Numbered from the stretch's first letter, positions 28,515 to 38,212 are shown. The stretch is 62,939 nucleotides of DNA from Streptococcus danieliae (GCF_013415245.1 NZ_JACBXX010000134.1:1-62939); one strand, 5' to 3'. The notes: a model not told the origin generated them from the sequence alone. A program made the numbers and translations.

Positions 28515-28700
28515 ATGAAAAAACACACGCATGTTTATGTTGGAGCGTCAAAACGCGGTTCCATCCAACTTCACATCGTGTGCCTTGATTACTTATTAAA
28601 AAAGTCCAACGGTAGAATTTCGTCTTCCACTTCTATCTGCTTGCAGCGACCGCAGACTCTCTAAAAGAAGAAGTAAGAGTACTTGTCCGTTTGTTTCATT
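28515..28700 (-). promoter_or_regulatory. T-box riboswitch upstream of serS
   Basis: The minus strand contains the T-box core TGGAACCGCG (plus-strand CGCGGTTCCA near 28555-28564), followed by an antiterminator/terminator region before the serS ribosome binding site. Stem I sequence lies 28590-28690. A TCT triplet before ACC near 28610 could be the serine specifier; I did not fold it. T-boxes bind uncharged tRNA and allow read-through of the synthetase gene. Confidence 0.85.
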
Positions 28701-28709
28701 ATAACCAAA

Positions 28710-29084
28710 CTAGTCTTTTTTGGCAAGGGCTTGCCGAATTTTTTTCCAGGTCAACTGGACCAAGGTTGGGAGTCGCACGACTTTCTCATCCCCGATGTGT
28801 TGACGAGCGATTTTGAGAATCCTGCCGGAGTCGGGGGAAGCAAATTGGAAATTTCCTAAATCGGTGCTGACTTCAAAATGCCGACTAACCTTGTTCCGAC
28901 TAACATTAGCTCCAATACTGTGGATATTTTCCCAAGGAATTTGGATAAAATCTTGCACATTGCGGTCATTGTAGAATTCGAGGGCCTTATCGCCGACCAA
29001 AAAAGTCCCAACCTGCCCGCCAATGCCGAGGTAGAATTGGCCCTTTGTTTGACATTCAATGCTTGTGTTGAGGGATTGAACCAT
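28710..29084 (-). CDS. manO: DUF956 protein ManO
   Basis: This 124-aa cytosolic protein (MVQSLNTSIECQTKGQFYLGIGG...) matches the DUF956 family that accompanies mannose PTS operons. ManO is reported to affect man operon expression in lactic acid bacteria, but its mechanism is not settled. It is separated from manN by a hairpin, so it is probably transcribed at a lower level by read-through. Confidence 0.9.
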   Translation of the reverse strand: MVQSLNTSIECQTKGQFYLGIGGQVGTFLVGDKALEFYNDRNVQDFIQIPWENIHSIGANVSRNKVSRHFEVSTDLGNFQFASPDSGRILKIARQHIGDEKVVRLPTLVQLTWKKIRQALAKKD

Positions 29085-29111
29085 GCTTGCTCCTTTAAAC
29101 TTAGTAGAAAA

Positions 29112-29136
29112 ATAAGGTGGGCTAAGCCCACCTTAA
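29112..29136 (-). terminator. Hairpin between manN and manO
   Basis: AAGGTGGGCT and AAGCCCACCTT pair almost without a loop, and on the minus strand TTATTTTT follows. It likely stops most manLMN transcripts before manO. Confidence 0.75.
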
Positions 29137-29139
29137 GAA

Positions 29140-30051
29140 TTACATGATACCAGCTACGTGAGCTAGGATTCCGACAACAAAGAGTGCCAAAATGATGGTG
29201 ATTGGGGAAACTTTCTTCTTAAGCAACCACATGCAGAGGAAGGTAAGGAGAAGCCCCATCAAACCAGGAATCAAGCTGTCCAAGTTGTCCTGGAAGCTGG
29301 TAACCTTAGTTGGTGTTTGAGAAAGGCCTGAGCCAACTTGAGCGAAGGCTTCACGGACACCTTCCCAACCTTCAGGAAGTTGATCCCAGTGGATATAGGC
29401 TTTTTCATCTAGTTGAACTTCAGAGACGTTGAAGGCAAATTTGATCGATACCCAACGTTGAACCAAGACGGCAAGGATAAACATACCAAGGATTGAAGCT
29501 CCTTTGGTGATGTCTTGAAGGATACCACCAGACATGTTTTTGGTGATTTCAGATCCTGCACGGTAACCCAATTCTTGTGTATACCATTGGAAAGCCATCC
29601 GGATAAGGTTCCAGAATACGAAGAAGATGATTGGGCCCATGATGTTTCCAGAGAGGGCTAGAGAAGCACCCAAGGCACCAAGAATAGGACGAACAGTAAA
29701 CCAGAAGACTGGATCTCCAATCCCGGCCAAAGGTCCCATCATCCCGATTTTAACCCCTTGGATTGCGGTATCATCGATTTCAGCTCCACGCGCCCGCTCT
29801 TCTTCCAAGGCTAGGGTTACCCCAAGGATTGGTGAAGCAACGTATGGGTGTGTGTTGAAGAACTCCATGTGACGCTCAAGGGCAGCCGCACGGTCTTCTT
29901 TAGAAGTGTAAAGGCGTTTGATGGCTGGAACCATAGAGTAAGCCCAACCCAAGTTTTGCATCCGCTCGTAGTTCCAAGAACCTTGCAAGAAAGTGGAACG
30001 CAACCAGACTTTCTGACGATCATTTTTAGTTAATTGAAGCTTTTCAGACAT
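29140..30051 (-). CDS. manN: Mannose PTS EIID component
   Basis: ManN is the integral membrane IID subunit of the mannose/glucose phosphotransferase system, 303 aa. The N-terminal region (QGSWNYERMQNLGWAYSMVPAI) is characteristic, GVKIGMMGPLAGIGDPVFWFTVRPI is the conserved IID block, and membrane segments lie at the C-terminus (ITIILALFVVGILAHVAGIM). With ManM it forms the sugar channel and, in some species, a bacteriocin receptor. Confidence 0.96.
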   Translation of the reverse strand: MSEKLQLTKNDRQKVWLRSTFLQGSWNYERMQNLGWAYSMVPAIKRLYTSKEDRAAALERHMEFFNTHPYVASPILGVTLALEEERARGAEIDDTAIQGVKIGMMGPLAGIGDPVFWFTVRPILGALGASLALSGNIMGPIIFFVFWNLIRMAFQWYTQELGYRAGSEITKNMSGGILQDITKGASILGMFILAVLVQRWVSIKFAFNVSEVQLDEKAYIHWDQLPEGWEGVREAFAQVGSGLSQTPTKVTSFQDNLDSLIPGLMGLLLTFLCMWLLKKKVSPITIILALFVVGILAHVAGIM

Positions 30052-30069
30052 GCTTGTAAGTCCCCTTTC

Positions 30070-30873
30070 TTAATAGTCTTCTAGGATATCCCCGATAGGG
30101 TCTGTTGAAGTAGCAGCGCTGCCACCACCTGAACCACCTTTTTTAGACAAGTTCAAGTAGATGAAGGCAAGAGCAACACCGATCGCACCAAGGGCAATCA
30201 AGGTGAGGTCAGAAACGGCTGCAAGTGCAAAACCGATGGCGAAGAATGGCCATACTTCACGAGTTGCCATCATATTGATAACCATGGCGTAACCAACGGC
30301 TACAACCATACCACCACCGATGGCCATACCATTAGACAACCAAGCTGGCATAGCTTCAAGTGCAGCTTGCACGGCCTGAGTTGGAATTGCTAGAAGAAGG
30401 GCAGCAGGCACCGCAATCCGAAGTCCTTGAAGAAGGAGAGCGATGTAGTGGTAACGTTCCATCTTGGCGATGTCACCTTCTTTGGCAGCTGCGTCAGCTC
30501 CGTGGACCAAACCGACAGAAACGGTACGCACCAACATGGTAAGGAAGAGACCAGCTACGGCTAGTGGAATCGCAACGGCTTGAGCAACGGCAATTCCACG
30601 TGTGGAAGTATCGCCACCCAAAACGAGGATAATCGCAGCAGCGACAGAAGCAAGGGCTGCATCAGGTGCGACAGCGGCACCGATGTTAGCCCAACCAAGG
30701 GCGATCATTTGGAGAGAACCACCCAGCATAATACCTGCTGTAAGGTTACCTGTTACAAGACCGATAAGGGTACAAGCAACAAGTGGTTGATGGAATTGGA
30801 ATTGGTCCAAGATACCTTCAAGTCCAGCTAGGAAGGCAACAAGGATAACCAAAATTGCAGAAATCAATGACAT
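30070..30873 (-). CDS. manM: Mannose PTS EIIC component
   Basis: ManM is the IIC membrane subunit, 267 aa with about seven hydrophobic segments. Conserved parts are GLEGILDQFQFHQPLVACTLIGLVTGN, GGSLQMIALGWANIGAAVAPDAALASVAAAI, and the C-terminal KKGGSGGGSAATSTDPIGDILEDY. It lies between manL and manN in the usual manLMN order, 18 bases from manN. Confidence 0.97.
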   Translation of the reverse strand: MSLISAILVILVAFLAGLEGILDQFQFHQPLVACTLIGLVTGNLTAGIMLGGSLQMIALGWANIGAAVAPDAALASVAAAIILVLGGDTSTRGIAVAQAVAIPLAVAGLFLTMLVRTVSVGLVHGADAAAKEGDIAKMERYHYIALLLQGLRIAVPAALLLAIPTQAVQAALEAMPAWLSNGMAIGGGMVVAVGYAMVINMMATREVWPFFAIGFALAAVSDLTLIALGAIGVALAFIYLNLSKKGGSGGGSAATSTDPIGDILEDY

Positions 30874-30893
30874 GGTTTATGTCCTTTCTATTA

Positions 30894-31883
30894 TTATTGA
30901 ACGTTGGCCTTAGAAATGAGGTCAAACAAATCTTTTTTCGAGTCATTTGGAACCTTGCGGACGTCAAATTCAACGCCAAGTTCCCGTAGTTTTTCAAAGG
31001 TTGCAACGTCTTCCTTGTCCATGGATAGAACGTTGTTAACCATTGTTTTACCAGTTGAATGAGCCATAGAACCAACATTCAAGGTCTTGATCGGAACACC
31101 GCCCTCAATGGCACGAAGCGCATCTTGTGGTGTTTCAAACAAAATAAGCGCGTGAGTGTTTCCGAAACGAGGGTCTTTGGAAACGTCGATCAATTTTTGA
31201 ATTGGGACAACATTGGCTTTGACGTTACCAGGAGCTGCTTGTTTAATCAACTCTTTACGCAATTCATCTTGCGAAACAGAATCGGATGCAACGATAATCC
31301 GGTCTGCTTTTGAGTCCGGTGTCCAACCAGTTGCAACCTGTCCGTGAAGTAGACGGGTATCGATCCGCGCCAAGTTGATCTTCAATTTGCCATCGCCAAT
31401 CACTGTTCCTTCTGGGATTGCAGCTTGGGCAACAGGTCCAGCTGCTGCTGGAGCAGCTTCGTCAGCAGGGTTTAGCTCTTCTGGAAGTGCCTTAATACCA
31501 TCTTTGGCTTCCTTGATGATGTTAGCAGCGACAGATTCAACACCTGCAGCTGGATCCATCATTCGTTCTGTATAGGCTTGAATTAGCATTGGCAAGTTCA
31601 AACCAGTGATGATGGCAAACTTGCGCTCAGGGTTTTCGCCCATAACGCGGCTAGCTTGGTTGAAGGGAGATCCACTCCAAAGGTCAGCTAGAACAAGGAC
31701 CTCGTCCTCTGCGTCAAACGCAGCCACAGCGTCATTAAACTTGGCATACAAGTCGTCTGGTCCTTCGCTTGGCATAAAGGTTACAACCTGGACTTTTTCT
31801 TGATCTCCAAAGATCATAGATCCAGATTGGTGGATGCCGGCAGCGAATTCACCGTGGCTAGCAATAATGATTCCAATACTCAT
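30894..31883 (-). CDS. manL: Mannose PTS EIIAB component
   Basis: ManL relays phosphate from HPr to incoming mannose or glucose. It is 329 aa in one chain. IIA has the phospho-His in IIASHGEF (His10). An Ala/Pro-rich linker covers about 145-168. IIB has its phospho-His in RLLHGQV (His180), preceded by LARIDT. Streptococcal ManL also takes part in carbon catabolite control. The promoter upstream has a cre-like sequence. Confidence 0.97.
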   Translation of the reverse strand: MSIGIIIASHGEFAAGIHQSGSMIFGDQEKVQVVTFMPSEGPDDLYAKFNDAVAAFDAEDEVLVLADLWSGSPFNQASRVMGENPERKFAIITGLNLPMLIQAYTERMMDPAAGVESVAANIIKEAKDGIKALPEELNPADEAAPAAAGPVAQAAIPEGTVIGDGKLKINLARIDTRLLHGQVATGWTPDSKADRIIVASDSVSQDELRKELIKQAAPGNVKANVVPIQKLIDVSKDPRFGNTHALILFETPQDALRAIEGGVPIKTLNVGSMAHSTGKTMVNNVLSMDKEDVATFEKLRELGVEFDVRKVPNDSKKDLFDLISKANVQ

Positions 31884-31945
31884 TATTGGTCTCCTCCTAA
31901 AAAATATTTGAAACTTAAATCCTTAAGAAATGTTTAAGCTATCTC

Positions 31946-31974
31946 ATTGTAAAGCGATTTCAAGAAAATGTCAA
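31946..31974 (-). promoter_or_regulatory. Promoter of the man operon with a cre-like site
   Basis: On the minus strand TTGACA (plus 31969-31974), a 17-base spacer and TACAAT (plus 31946-31951) form a near-consensus promoter. TGAAATCGCTTTACA (plus 31948-31962) fits the catabolite response element TGNAANCGNTNNCA at 12 of 14 positions and covers the spacer and -10. CcpA binding is inferred. Confidence 0.75.
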
Positions 31975-32053
31975 GTAATTTCAAAAAATCCTAGACAAGT
32001 GAAAAAACCACAACAAAAAGGTAGAGGCTGATCCCCTACCTATCGTAAATTGA

Positions 32054-33076
32054 TTAAGCGTTTTTGAAGTCTAGCACCATACGGCCTTGGATGGTACCGG
32101 CTTCCATTTCGTCAAAGACAGCTGTAGCCTCGTCAACTGGGCGTAGTTGAACAACTGGTACTACCAAGCCCTCAGCTCCAAATTGGAAGGCTTCTTCTAA
32201 ATCTTTACGGGTTCCGACCAGGGAGCCGACAACTTTAATGCCATCCAAAACAAGTTTGACGATGCTGAGATCCATGTATTCAGATGGTAGCCCAACAGCG
32301 ACCAAAACCCCAGCAGCGCGAAGGGAATCGACGGCTTGGTTAAAGGCCACTTTAGAAACAGCTGTGACAACAGCAGCGTGGGCTCCAAGGCCGGTGATTT
32401 CCATGATTTTTCCTGGAATATCCTCGATTTCGCGACCATTGAGGCTGATGTCTGCCCCAGATTCCAAAGCCAAATCTAGTTTATCTTGATTAATATCGAC
32501 GGCAATGACATGGGCATTGAAAACTTTTTTCGCATATTGAATGGCGAGGTTTCCCAGACCCCCAGCACCATAAATAACAACCCACTGGCCTGGCTGCACA
32601 TTGGCTTCTTTAATGGCTTTGTAGGTAGTAACCCCCGCACAGGTGATGGACGAAGCTTGGGCTGGGTCCAAATTATCAGGCACTTTTACAGCATAGTCAG
32701 CTGTGACAATACATTGTTTGGCCATGCCCCCGTCTACGGAGTAGCCTGCATTTTTGACGTCGCGACAAAGGGTTTCGCGGCCGGTGGTACAGTATTCACA
32801 GCTTCCACAACCTTGGAAGAACCAGGCCACGCTCACACGGTCGCCGACCTTGAGGTTGCGAACATCTGGAGCTACTTCTTTGACAAGACCAATTCCTTCA
32901 TGGCCTAAGACACGGCCAGGAACTTTTCCGAAATCGCCATGAGCGACGTGGAGGTCAGTATGGCAGACCCCACAATATTCGATTTCGACCAGGGCCTCCC
33001 CTGCTTCAATCGGACGAAATTCTTTTTCGACAACTTCAACGCCGGTACCTTCTGCATTAACAACAACAGCTTTCAT
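32054..33076 (-). CDS. adhP: Zinc-dependent alcohol dehydrogenase AdhP
   Basis: This NAD-dependent medium-chain alcohol dehydrogenase is 340 aa. The catalytic zinc ligand region is [11 protein letters not shown] (Cys35), then GHEGIG (His59), and the structural zinc is bound by [15 protein letters not shown]. The coenzyme-binding motif [14 protein letters not shown] is near residue 170. It probably interconverts ethanol and acetaldehyde. A transcript alone is likely, with its own regulated promoter and a terminator upstream on the same strand. Confidence 0.95.
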   Translation of the reverse strand: MKAVVVNAEGTGVEVVEKEFRPIEAGEALVEIEYCGVCHTDLHVAHGDFGKVPGRVLGHEGIGLVKEVAPDVRNLKVGDRVSVAWFFQGCGSCEYCTTGRETLCRDVKNAGYSVDGGMAKQCIVTADYAVKVPDNLDPAQASSITCAGVTTYKAIKEANVQPGQWVVIYGAGGLGNLAIQYAKKVFNAHVIAVDINQDKLDLALESGADISLNGREIEDIPGKIMEITGLGAHAAVVTAVSKVAFNQAVDSLRAAGVLVAVGLPSEYMDLSIVKLVLDGIKVVGSLVGTRKDLEEAFQFGAEGLVVPVVQLRPVDEATAVFDEMEAGTIQGRMVLDFKNA

Positions 33077-33120
33077 ATAGAGCCTCCTTAGTCTCAGGGC
33101 TTCCCCTGTTTTATATGTTC

Positions 33121-33158
33121 AGTATATCACAATGGTTTTATAGGTGCAAGCGTTTACA
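33121..33158 (-). promoter_or_regulatory. Promoter of adhP with a perfect cre site
   Basis: On the minus strand TTGCAC, a 17-base spacer and TATACT (plus 33121-33126) form the promoter. TGCAAGCGTTTACA on the plus strand (33145-33158) is a full match to TGNAANCGNTNNCA and overlaps the -35, which fits CcpA repression of adhP in glucose. Confidence 0.8.
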
Positions 33159-33169
33159 TGGTTTTTGCC

Positions 33170-33218
33170 AAAAAAGAAACCAGTCAGAAGCAGGAGGTCG
33201 ATCTGCTTCTGACTGGTT
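33170..33218 (-). terminator. Terminator of the Cof phosphatase gene
   Basis: AACCAGTCAGAAGCAG and CTGCTTCTGACTGGTT form a perfect 16-bp stem around a 9-base loop. A T-run follows on the minus strand (TCTTTTTTGG). Confidence 0.9.
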
Positions 33219-33237
33219 GAACAAAAATAGGACTTAT

Positions 33238-34053
33238 TTATAGGAAGAGTTCTCCAAGTTTTTGGGCGACACCATCTTCTTGGTTGGTCCATTGGATTTG
33301 TTGGTCGGCATAGTCGAGGAGTTTGGGGTTGGCATTTTGCATGGCATAGCCGGATCCGGCTAAGGCCAACATTTCCTTGTCATTCAGTTGGTCGCCGAAG
33401 GCGATGAGATCAGAGGCTTGTTTTTGGTAGATGGCCAAGAGGTGCTTGAGGGCATTGGCCTTGTGGATACCTTTGGGAGTGCATTCTAAAATATTGTAGG
33501 GACCACCCCAGGTGCTGACAGTCATTTCCCCTTGGTAGTAGTGGGTTAAATCTTGAGCTAGATGGTCGATATCTTGGAAGCGGGTTTGAAAGAGGATGGC
33601 ATTTGGATTTTTGGTGATTTTCTGGGGAATCAGCAGGTGCTGTTTAGTAATCTTCTCAATTCCCAAAAGCTGGGGATCTAGATTCTGGGGCTCTTGTTGG
33701 TGAATAAAGAATTTTTTACGGTATTCACTGACAATGAAGTCGGCTTGAACCTCGTCTTGTCTGTGAACGAGGTCGACCAGGTAGTCCTTGTTGATGGTGT
33801 ATTCCCGTTCGTGTTCCCAGTCTTGACCTGGCAGGGAGGTTAGGGCGCCATTGAAGGAAATCAAGGGGGTGTCGAGTTCTAAGTATTGGTAGTAGGGGAT
33901 GGCAGAGCGATAGGGACGGCCGGTGGTGATGATAATTTTGTGGCCCTGGTCCTGGACTTGTTTGAGTACCTCCTTGCTGTTAGGAGAGATTTGCTGCTGA
34001 TCATTTAAGAGGGTTCCATCGAGATCGAGGGCAATAATTTTAGTTGTTTCCAT
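33238..34053 (-). CDS. Cof-type HAD-superfamily phosphatase
   Basis: This 271-aa HAD hydrolase is of the Cof/YidA subfamily. Motif I is ALDLDGTLLND (Asp nucleophile), motif II TTGRPYRS, and the late block is DLIAFGDQLNDKEMLALAGSGYAMQNA. The large C2 cap lies between residues 85 and 190. It probably dephosphorylates sugar phosphates or flavin nucleotides; the substrate is not evident. A good ribosome binding site is not obvious, so the start is less certain. Confidence 0.88.
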   Translation of the reverse strand: METTKIIALDLDGTLLNDQQQISPNSKEVLKQVQDQGHKIIITTGRPYRSAIPYYQYLELDTPLISFNGALTSLPGQDWEHEREYTINKDYLVDLVHRQDEVQADFIVSEYRKKFFIHQQEPQNLDPQLLGIEKITKQHLLIPQKITKNPNAILFQTRFQDIDHLAQDLTHYYQGEMTVSTWGGPYNILECTPKGIHKANALKHLLAIYQKQASDLIAFGDQLNDKEMLALAGSGYAMQNANPKLLDYADQQIQWTNQEDGVAQKLGELFL

Positions 34054-34138
34054 AGCTACTCCAGTTTTTTACTTTTACCTAGTATAGCAAATTTTAATGT
34101 TTTCATGGTAAACTGTTAGCAACTAAAAGGGAGGGATT

Positions 34139-34759
34139 ATGTACAAACGAATTTTGCTTGTCTATCAATCAGCTTTTATTGCGATTTTTACAGTCTTGGC
34201 TTTGATTGGGGCGACTCAGAATGGTCCCAATCTAACCTGGAATATGTTTTTAGCCTTAACAGCTCTGGATTTTGCACTCTTGTCCAAGGTCAGTCAGAAT
34301 CGGATTTTCCGTTGGGGAGCCTGGTTTTTGTGGTTGCTGTTTTTCCCCAACACCTTCTATATGGTGACGGACTTGATCCACATGCATTGGGTCGTAGATG
34401 TGCTTTATAACCGGGCTAATCAGAAGCTCTTTTTTGGCTTTGTCTTTGCTATTTTCTTTGGTGTTTTGTGTGGCGTGGAGAGTTGGCGCTTGATACGCTC
34501 GCATTTTTCTTGGAAACTTTGGCAGGAGATTCTGGCAACGGTGGTTCTGTCTGGCCTCTCAAGTTTGGCCATCACCGTGGGGCGCTACATTCGCCTCAAT
34601 TCCTGGGATGTCTTTACACGTCCCAACTTGGTAGTCCAGACTTTCTTGGACGTCTTTAGCTGGCAACACATCATTTTTATTCTTGGTTTTACCGCCCTTC
34701 AAGGCATGTGCCTCTTTTTATTAGCCGATGATTGGGTAAAGGTAGGAAGTAGGAAGTGA
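34139..34759 (+). CDS. DUF1361 membrane protein
   Basis: This 206-aa protein has about six hydrophobic segments spread through its length. The family block is FRWGAWFLWLLFFPNTFYMVTDLIHM near residues 58-83, and AVTVGRYIRLNSWDVFTRP is the second conserved part. The function is unknown. Preceded by AAGGGAGGGATT. It is followed by the tsaE promoter. Confidence 0.85.
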   Translation: MYKRILLVYQSAFIAIFTVLALIGATQNGPNLTWNMFLALTALDFALLSKVSQNRIFRWGAWFLWLLFFPNTFYMVTDLIHMHWVVDVLYNRANQKLFFGFVFAIFFGVLCGVESWRLIRSHFSWKLWQEILATVVLSGLSSLAITVGRYIRLNSWDVFTRPNLVVQTFLDVFSWQHIIFILGFTALQGMCLFLLADDWVKVGSRK

Positions 34760-34762
34760 ATT

Positions 34763-34771
34763 TGGTATAAT
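34763..34771 (+). promoter_or_regulatory. Extended -10 promoter 6 nt from the tsaE ATG
   Basis: TGGTATAAT (TATAAT at 34766-34771) ends six bases before the ATG at 34778. The GAAGGA between is directly against the start codon, too close to work as a normal ribosome binding site. Confidence 0.7.
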
Positions 34772-34777
34772 GAAGGA

Positions 34778-35236
34778 ATGAAAAGTCAAAATGAAGCAAC
34801 CCTGATAGCCTGGGGTGAGAAATTAGGAGGCCTCCTGGAGGTCGGAGATGTGCTGGTTTTGTCCGGTGACCTTGGTGCTGGAAAAACGACCCTGACTAAG
34901 GGGATTGCGCGGGGTTTGGGGATTAACCAGATGATCAAAAGTCCCACCTACACGATTGTGCGTGAATACGAGGGGCGCCTGCCGCTCTACCATTTAGATG
35001 TTTATCGGATTGAGGGAGATCCGGATTCGATTGATCTGGATGCCTTCCTCTTCGGCGATGGGGTCACGGTAATTGAGTGGGGTGAGTTAATGGGCGATGC
35101 CCTTCCCAATGATTACTTACATTTGACCCTGTATCATGAGGATCAAGGTCGTCGCCTGGAGCTGGCAGCTCTTGGGTCCCGCAGCCAGAAATTGATGGAG
35201 GCTTGGAAAGATGCCGCAGCAAGAATTGGTGATTGA
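34778..35236 (+). CDS. tsaE: tRNA threonylcarbamoyladenosine biosynthesis ATPase TsaE
   Basis: TsaE is required for t6A37 formation in ANN-decoding tRNAs, with TsaBCD. It is 152 aa. Walker A is SGDLGAGKTTLTKG (about residue 30), the switch region IKSPTYTIVREY follows, then YHLDVYRI, and VTVIEWGEL near residue 102. The start codon is only six bases from the -10, suggesting a leaderless message. The GNAT gene overlaps its 3' end by 26 bases. Confidence 0.94.
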   Translation: MKSQNEATLIAWGEKLGGLLEVGDVLVLSGDLGAGKTTLTKGIARGLGINQMIKSPTYTIVREYEGRLPLYHLDVYRIEGDPDSIDLDAFLFGDGVTVIEWGELMGDALPNDYLHLTLYHEDQGRRLELAALGSRSQKLMEAWKDAAARIGD

Positions 35237-35738
35237 GGAAGCCCAGGTGACGGATGCTGGTCAGCTGCTGGAGTTTTTTCAGCAGGTGGCATGTGAAAGT
35301 GACTTGACCAGTTTGGAACCTAGTGGTTTGGACTTGTCGCTAGAGCAGCTGGAGGATTATGTAGATTCGAGTCTGCAGCATCCAGAGCGGCTGTTTTTGG
35401 TGGCTCGCCTGGACAATCAGCTGGTTGGTCTGCTGAACTTGTCGACAGACAGCAATCCCCGCTTAGCTCATGTGGGAGAAGTGTTCGTGGCGGTTGCTCA
35501 GGCTTACTGGGGTCACGGAATCGGGACCATGCTGTTTGAGCTGCTCTTTGACTGGTTGGCTGAGACCCCAACTCTTCGGCGTTTATCCTTAAATGTTCAA
35601 GAAAGAAATCAAGCTGCCAGGGCCTTGTATGAAAAAATGGGCTTTTCCTATGAAGGTCGGCAGGAAGAGGCTATCCAACTTTGGGATGGTCGGTATGAGA
35701 CAGTCCTCTTGATGGGGCTGGTGTTAGATAGGGAATAA
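35211..35738 (+). CDS. GNAT-family N-acetyltransferase
   Basis: This 175-aa acetyltransferase starts inside tsaE. The acetyl-CoA motif reads VFVAVAQAYWGHGIGTMLF, followed by RRLSLNVQERNQAARALYEKMGFSYEGRQEE, the motif B/C pattern. This tsaE-GNAT-lytR order is common in streptococci. The substrate is unknown; RimI-like action is not shown. Confidence 0.88.
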   Translation: MPQQELVIEEAQVTDAGQLLEFFQQVACESDLTSLEPSGLDLSLEQLEDYVDSSLQHPERLFLVARLDNQLVGLLNLSTDSNPRLAHVGEVFVAVAQAYWGHGIGTMLFELLFDWLAETPTLRRLSLNVQERNQAARALYEKMGFSYEGRQEEAIQLWDGRYETVLLMGLVLDRE

Positions 35739-35739
35739 C

Positions 35740-36759
35740 ATGTTTAAACAGAATTTAAAATTATTCTTAACCTTTCTTCTGGTTACCCTGATTGGCCTTG
35801 GGACCTATGCAGGGACGATTTATTTTCAATCAACGGGTCAGTTGGCCAAAACCTTTCAAAATTTTGGCCGGCAGTCGGATGTGATTGAGCGGGCTGAACC
35901 CATGACCCTTCTCTTGATGGGGGTGGATACGGGAAGTGGTTCCCGTTCGGATCCTTGGGAGGGAAATAGTGATACCATGCTCTTAGTAACGGTCAATCCG
36001 GATACTAAGAACAGTACTATGATGAGTTTGGAGCGGGATATCCTGACCAAAATTTCCCAAAAGGGAGAGGTGACGGAGGCTAAGCTCAATGCAGCCTATG
36101 CCATGGGCGGGGCTGAATTGGCGATTCCGACCATTGAATCCTTGATGAATATCACCATCGACCACTATGTCATGATTAATATGCAGGGCTTGGTTGAATT
36201 AGTCGATGCCGTGGGAGGCATCGAGGTTAACAATACCTTTGACTTCCCGATTTCGATTGAGGAGCAGGAGCCAGAATACAAGGCGACGGTCAAACCTGGG
36301 AAGCAACACATCAATGGGGACCAGGCTCTGGTCTATGCTCGCATGCGCTACCAGGACCCCGAAGGGGACTATGGTCGCCAACAACGCCAGCGGGAAGTGA
36401 TTCAGAAGGTTGTCCAAAAAGTACTTAGTCTCAACAGTGTCAGCCACTATCGGGAAATTTTAAGTGCGGTTAGCAATAATATGCAGACCAGCATTGACTT
36501 GTCGTCCAACAGTATTCCAAAACTGTTGGTTTACCAAGATGCTTTCCGCAAGATTAAGCAGGAACAGCTCCGAGGAGAAGATGCGACCCTGGCCGATGGA
36601 GGCAGCTACCAGATTGTCGAATCAGACCACATCTTGGAGATGCAAAACACCTTGCGCAGCTCTCTAGGTCTCGATACCGTGGAGAAACTTAAAACCAATG
36701 CCCTTACCCTGAATGAACTAAATGGTGTGGGGTCTGAGACGGAAAATATGGAACCTTAA
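35740..36759 (+). CDS. LytR-CpsA-Psr (LCP) family protein
   Basis: LCP proteins attach secondary wall polymers to peptidoglycan. It is 339 aa. A short cytosolic N-terminus precedes one membrane segment (LFLTFLLVTLIGLGTYAGTIYF), then the extracellular LCP domain with LLMGVDTGSGSRSDPWEGNSDTMLLV, SLERDILTKI, KLNAAYAMGGAELAIPTIE, and ALVYARMRYQDPEGDYGRQQRQREV. It starts right after the GNAT gene. In streptococci this position is often called lytR or brpA. Confidence 0.93.
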   Translation: MFKQNLKLFLTFLLVTLIGLGTYAGTIYFQSTGQLAKTFQNFGRQSDVIERAEPMTLLLMGVDTGSGSRSDPWEGNSDTMLLVTVNPDTKNSTMMSLERDILTKISQKGEVTEAKLNAAYAMGGAELAIPTIESLMNITIDHYVMINMQGLVELVDAVGGIEVNNTFDFPISIEEQEPEYKATVKPGKQHINGDQALVYARMRYQDPEGDYGRQQRQREVIQKVVQKVLSLNSVSHYREILSAVSNNMQTSIDLSSNSIPKLLVYQDAFRKIKQEQLRGEDATLADGGSYQIVESDHILEMQNTLRSSLGLDTVEKLKTNALTLNELNGVGSETENMEP

Positions 36760-36775
36760 GAGAGCACCAAAAAAC

Positions 36776-36825
36776 GGCTCTATAATCTCTGTAGTGGGTA
36801 ACGACCCAAAACAGAGATTATAGGG
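36776..36825 (+). terminator. Hairpin at the IS left end, candidate lytR terminator
   Basis: CTATAATCTCTG (36779-36791 area) and CAGAGATTATAG form a perfect 12-bp stem around a loop with GTGGGTAACGACCC, followed by GGGCTTTTTG. It may serve as terminator for the LCP gene while being part of the IS end. Confidence 0.6.
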
Positions 36826-36897
36826 CTTTTTGAGATACAAAAAAAGTCCCACATGATCTATAATGAATAGCGACGAAACCAACATTAGGAGAATCAT

Positions 36898-38212
36898 ATA
36901 GAACGTATTCATAATACCACAGAATTACTCGGAATTACAGACAAAAATATCAAAATTACCTTTTACTATAAAAGACCAGAGTGTATTGTACTAAACGCTA
37001 CTCTAGACTATCAACCGCCTACTTGTCCTCATTGCCAAGGGAAAATGATCAAGTATGACTTTCAAAAACCTTCTAAAATCCCTCTATTAGAATGTCAAGG
37101 AATGCCAACTGCACTATACTTGAAGAAAAGAAGATTTCAGTGCAAAGAATGCCGAAAAGTGCAAGTATCAGAGACGCCTATTGTCAAGAAAAATCATCAG
37201 ATTTCAACTGACATCCAACGGAAAATTACTCAATTACTGGTCGAAAAGGATTCGATGAAAAGCATTGCCGAGCGTCTACATATCTCTACATCAACCGTCC
37301 TTAGACGGTTAAAATTAGTAAAGACAAAACCAAACTTGAAGTCACTGCCCAAGATAATGAGTTGGGATGAGTATTCTTTTAAAAAAGGGAAAATGAGTTT
37401 CATCGCTCAAGATTTTGAGTCCTCTGAAATCGTCGCAATACTAGACGGACGTACTCATGCTACAATTAGAGACCATTTCCAACAATATACCTTGAAAATC
37501 AGAAAAAAGTGGAAATCATTACTATGGATATGTTCACACCCTATTTCACACTGGTCAAACAACCTCACTTTTTTATTTCCAAGCTCAGGCTGAAACAGTC
37601 TATTCCCAGACTGTTTCACTTCCAAAAGCAAAAATTGTATTGGATCGCTTTCATATCGTACAACATCTCAGCCGAGCTATGAATCGTGTGCGGATACAAA
37701 TTATGAACCAATTTGACAAACAGTCAAAAGAGTATCGACGTCTAAAGCGGTATTGGAAAATCATACAAACCGATAGCCGCAAATTGAGCACAAAACGCAC
37801 TTATTAACCTATGTTTCAAATGCATCTAACTAGTCAAGAAATACTGGATGAACTACTTGGGTATTCTGAGGAACTAAACCAGCATTACCAACTTTATCAG
37901 ATGCTTCTATTCCACATCAAGAATAAAAATACGGATCACTTCTTTGCCTTAATAGAGGAAGAAATAGGGTCTGTCAATCCGATTTTCCAAACAGTCTTCC
38001 ATACTTTCCGTAAAAACAAAGATAAGGTTTGTAATGCCCTAGAATTGCCTTATTCCAATGCAAGACTAGAGGCAACTAATAATCTCATCAAGGTTATCAA
38101 GCGGAATGCCTTTGGTTTCAGGAACTTTGACAATTTTAAGAAACGCATTTTCCTAGCCTTGAATACGAAACGAGAAAAGGAACAGGTAGTCCTCTCTCGA
38201 CTTGCTCTCTGA
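36898..38212 (+). pseudogene. ISL3-family transposase, disrupted
   Basis: The reading frame resembles ISL3 transposases: an N-terminal zinc-finger region (CPHC and CKEC pairs), a helix-turn-helix (SIAERLHISTSTVLRRL), the catalytic DE segment (SWDEYSF, DGRTHATIRDHF), LDRFHIVQHLSRAMNRV, and a C-terminal ARLEATNNLIKVIKRNAFGFRNFDNFKKRIFL. Damage: the expected ATG is ATA at 36898; a one-base loss in an A-run near 37505 shifts the frame; a second shift occurs before 37630; a TAA lies in frame at 37805-37807. Intact open parts are 37045-37593 and 37811-38212. No functional protein is expected. Confidence 0.88.

Noticed and set aside
36900-38212. Two separate short transposase genes
   Set aside because: Both open parts align to one ISL3 transposase; the gap is due to frameshifts and a stop, so it is one pseudogene.
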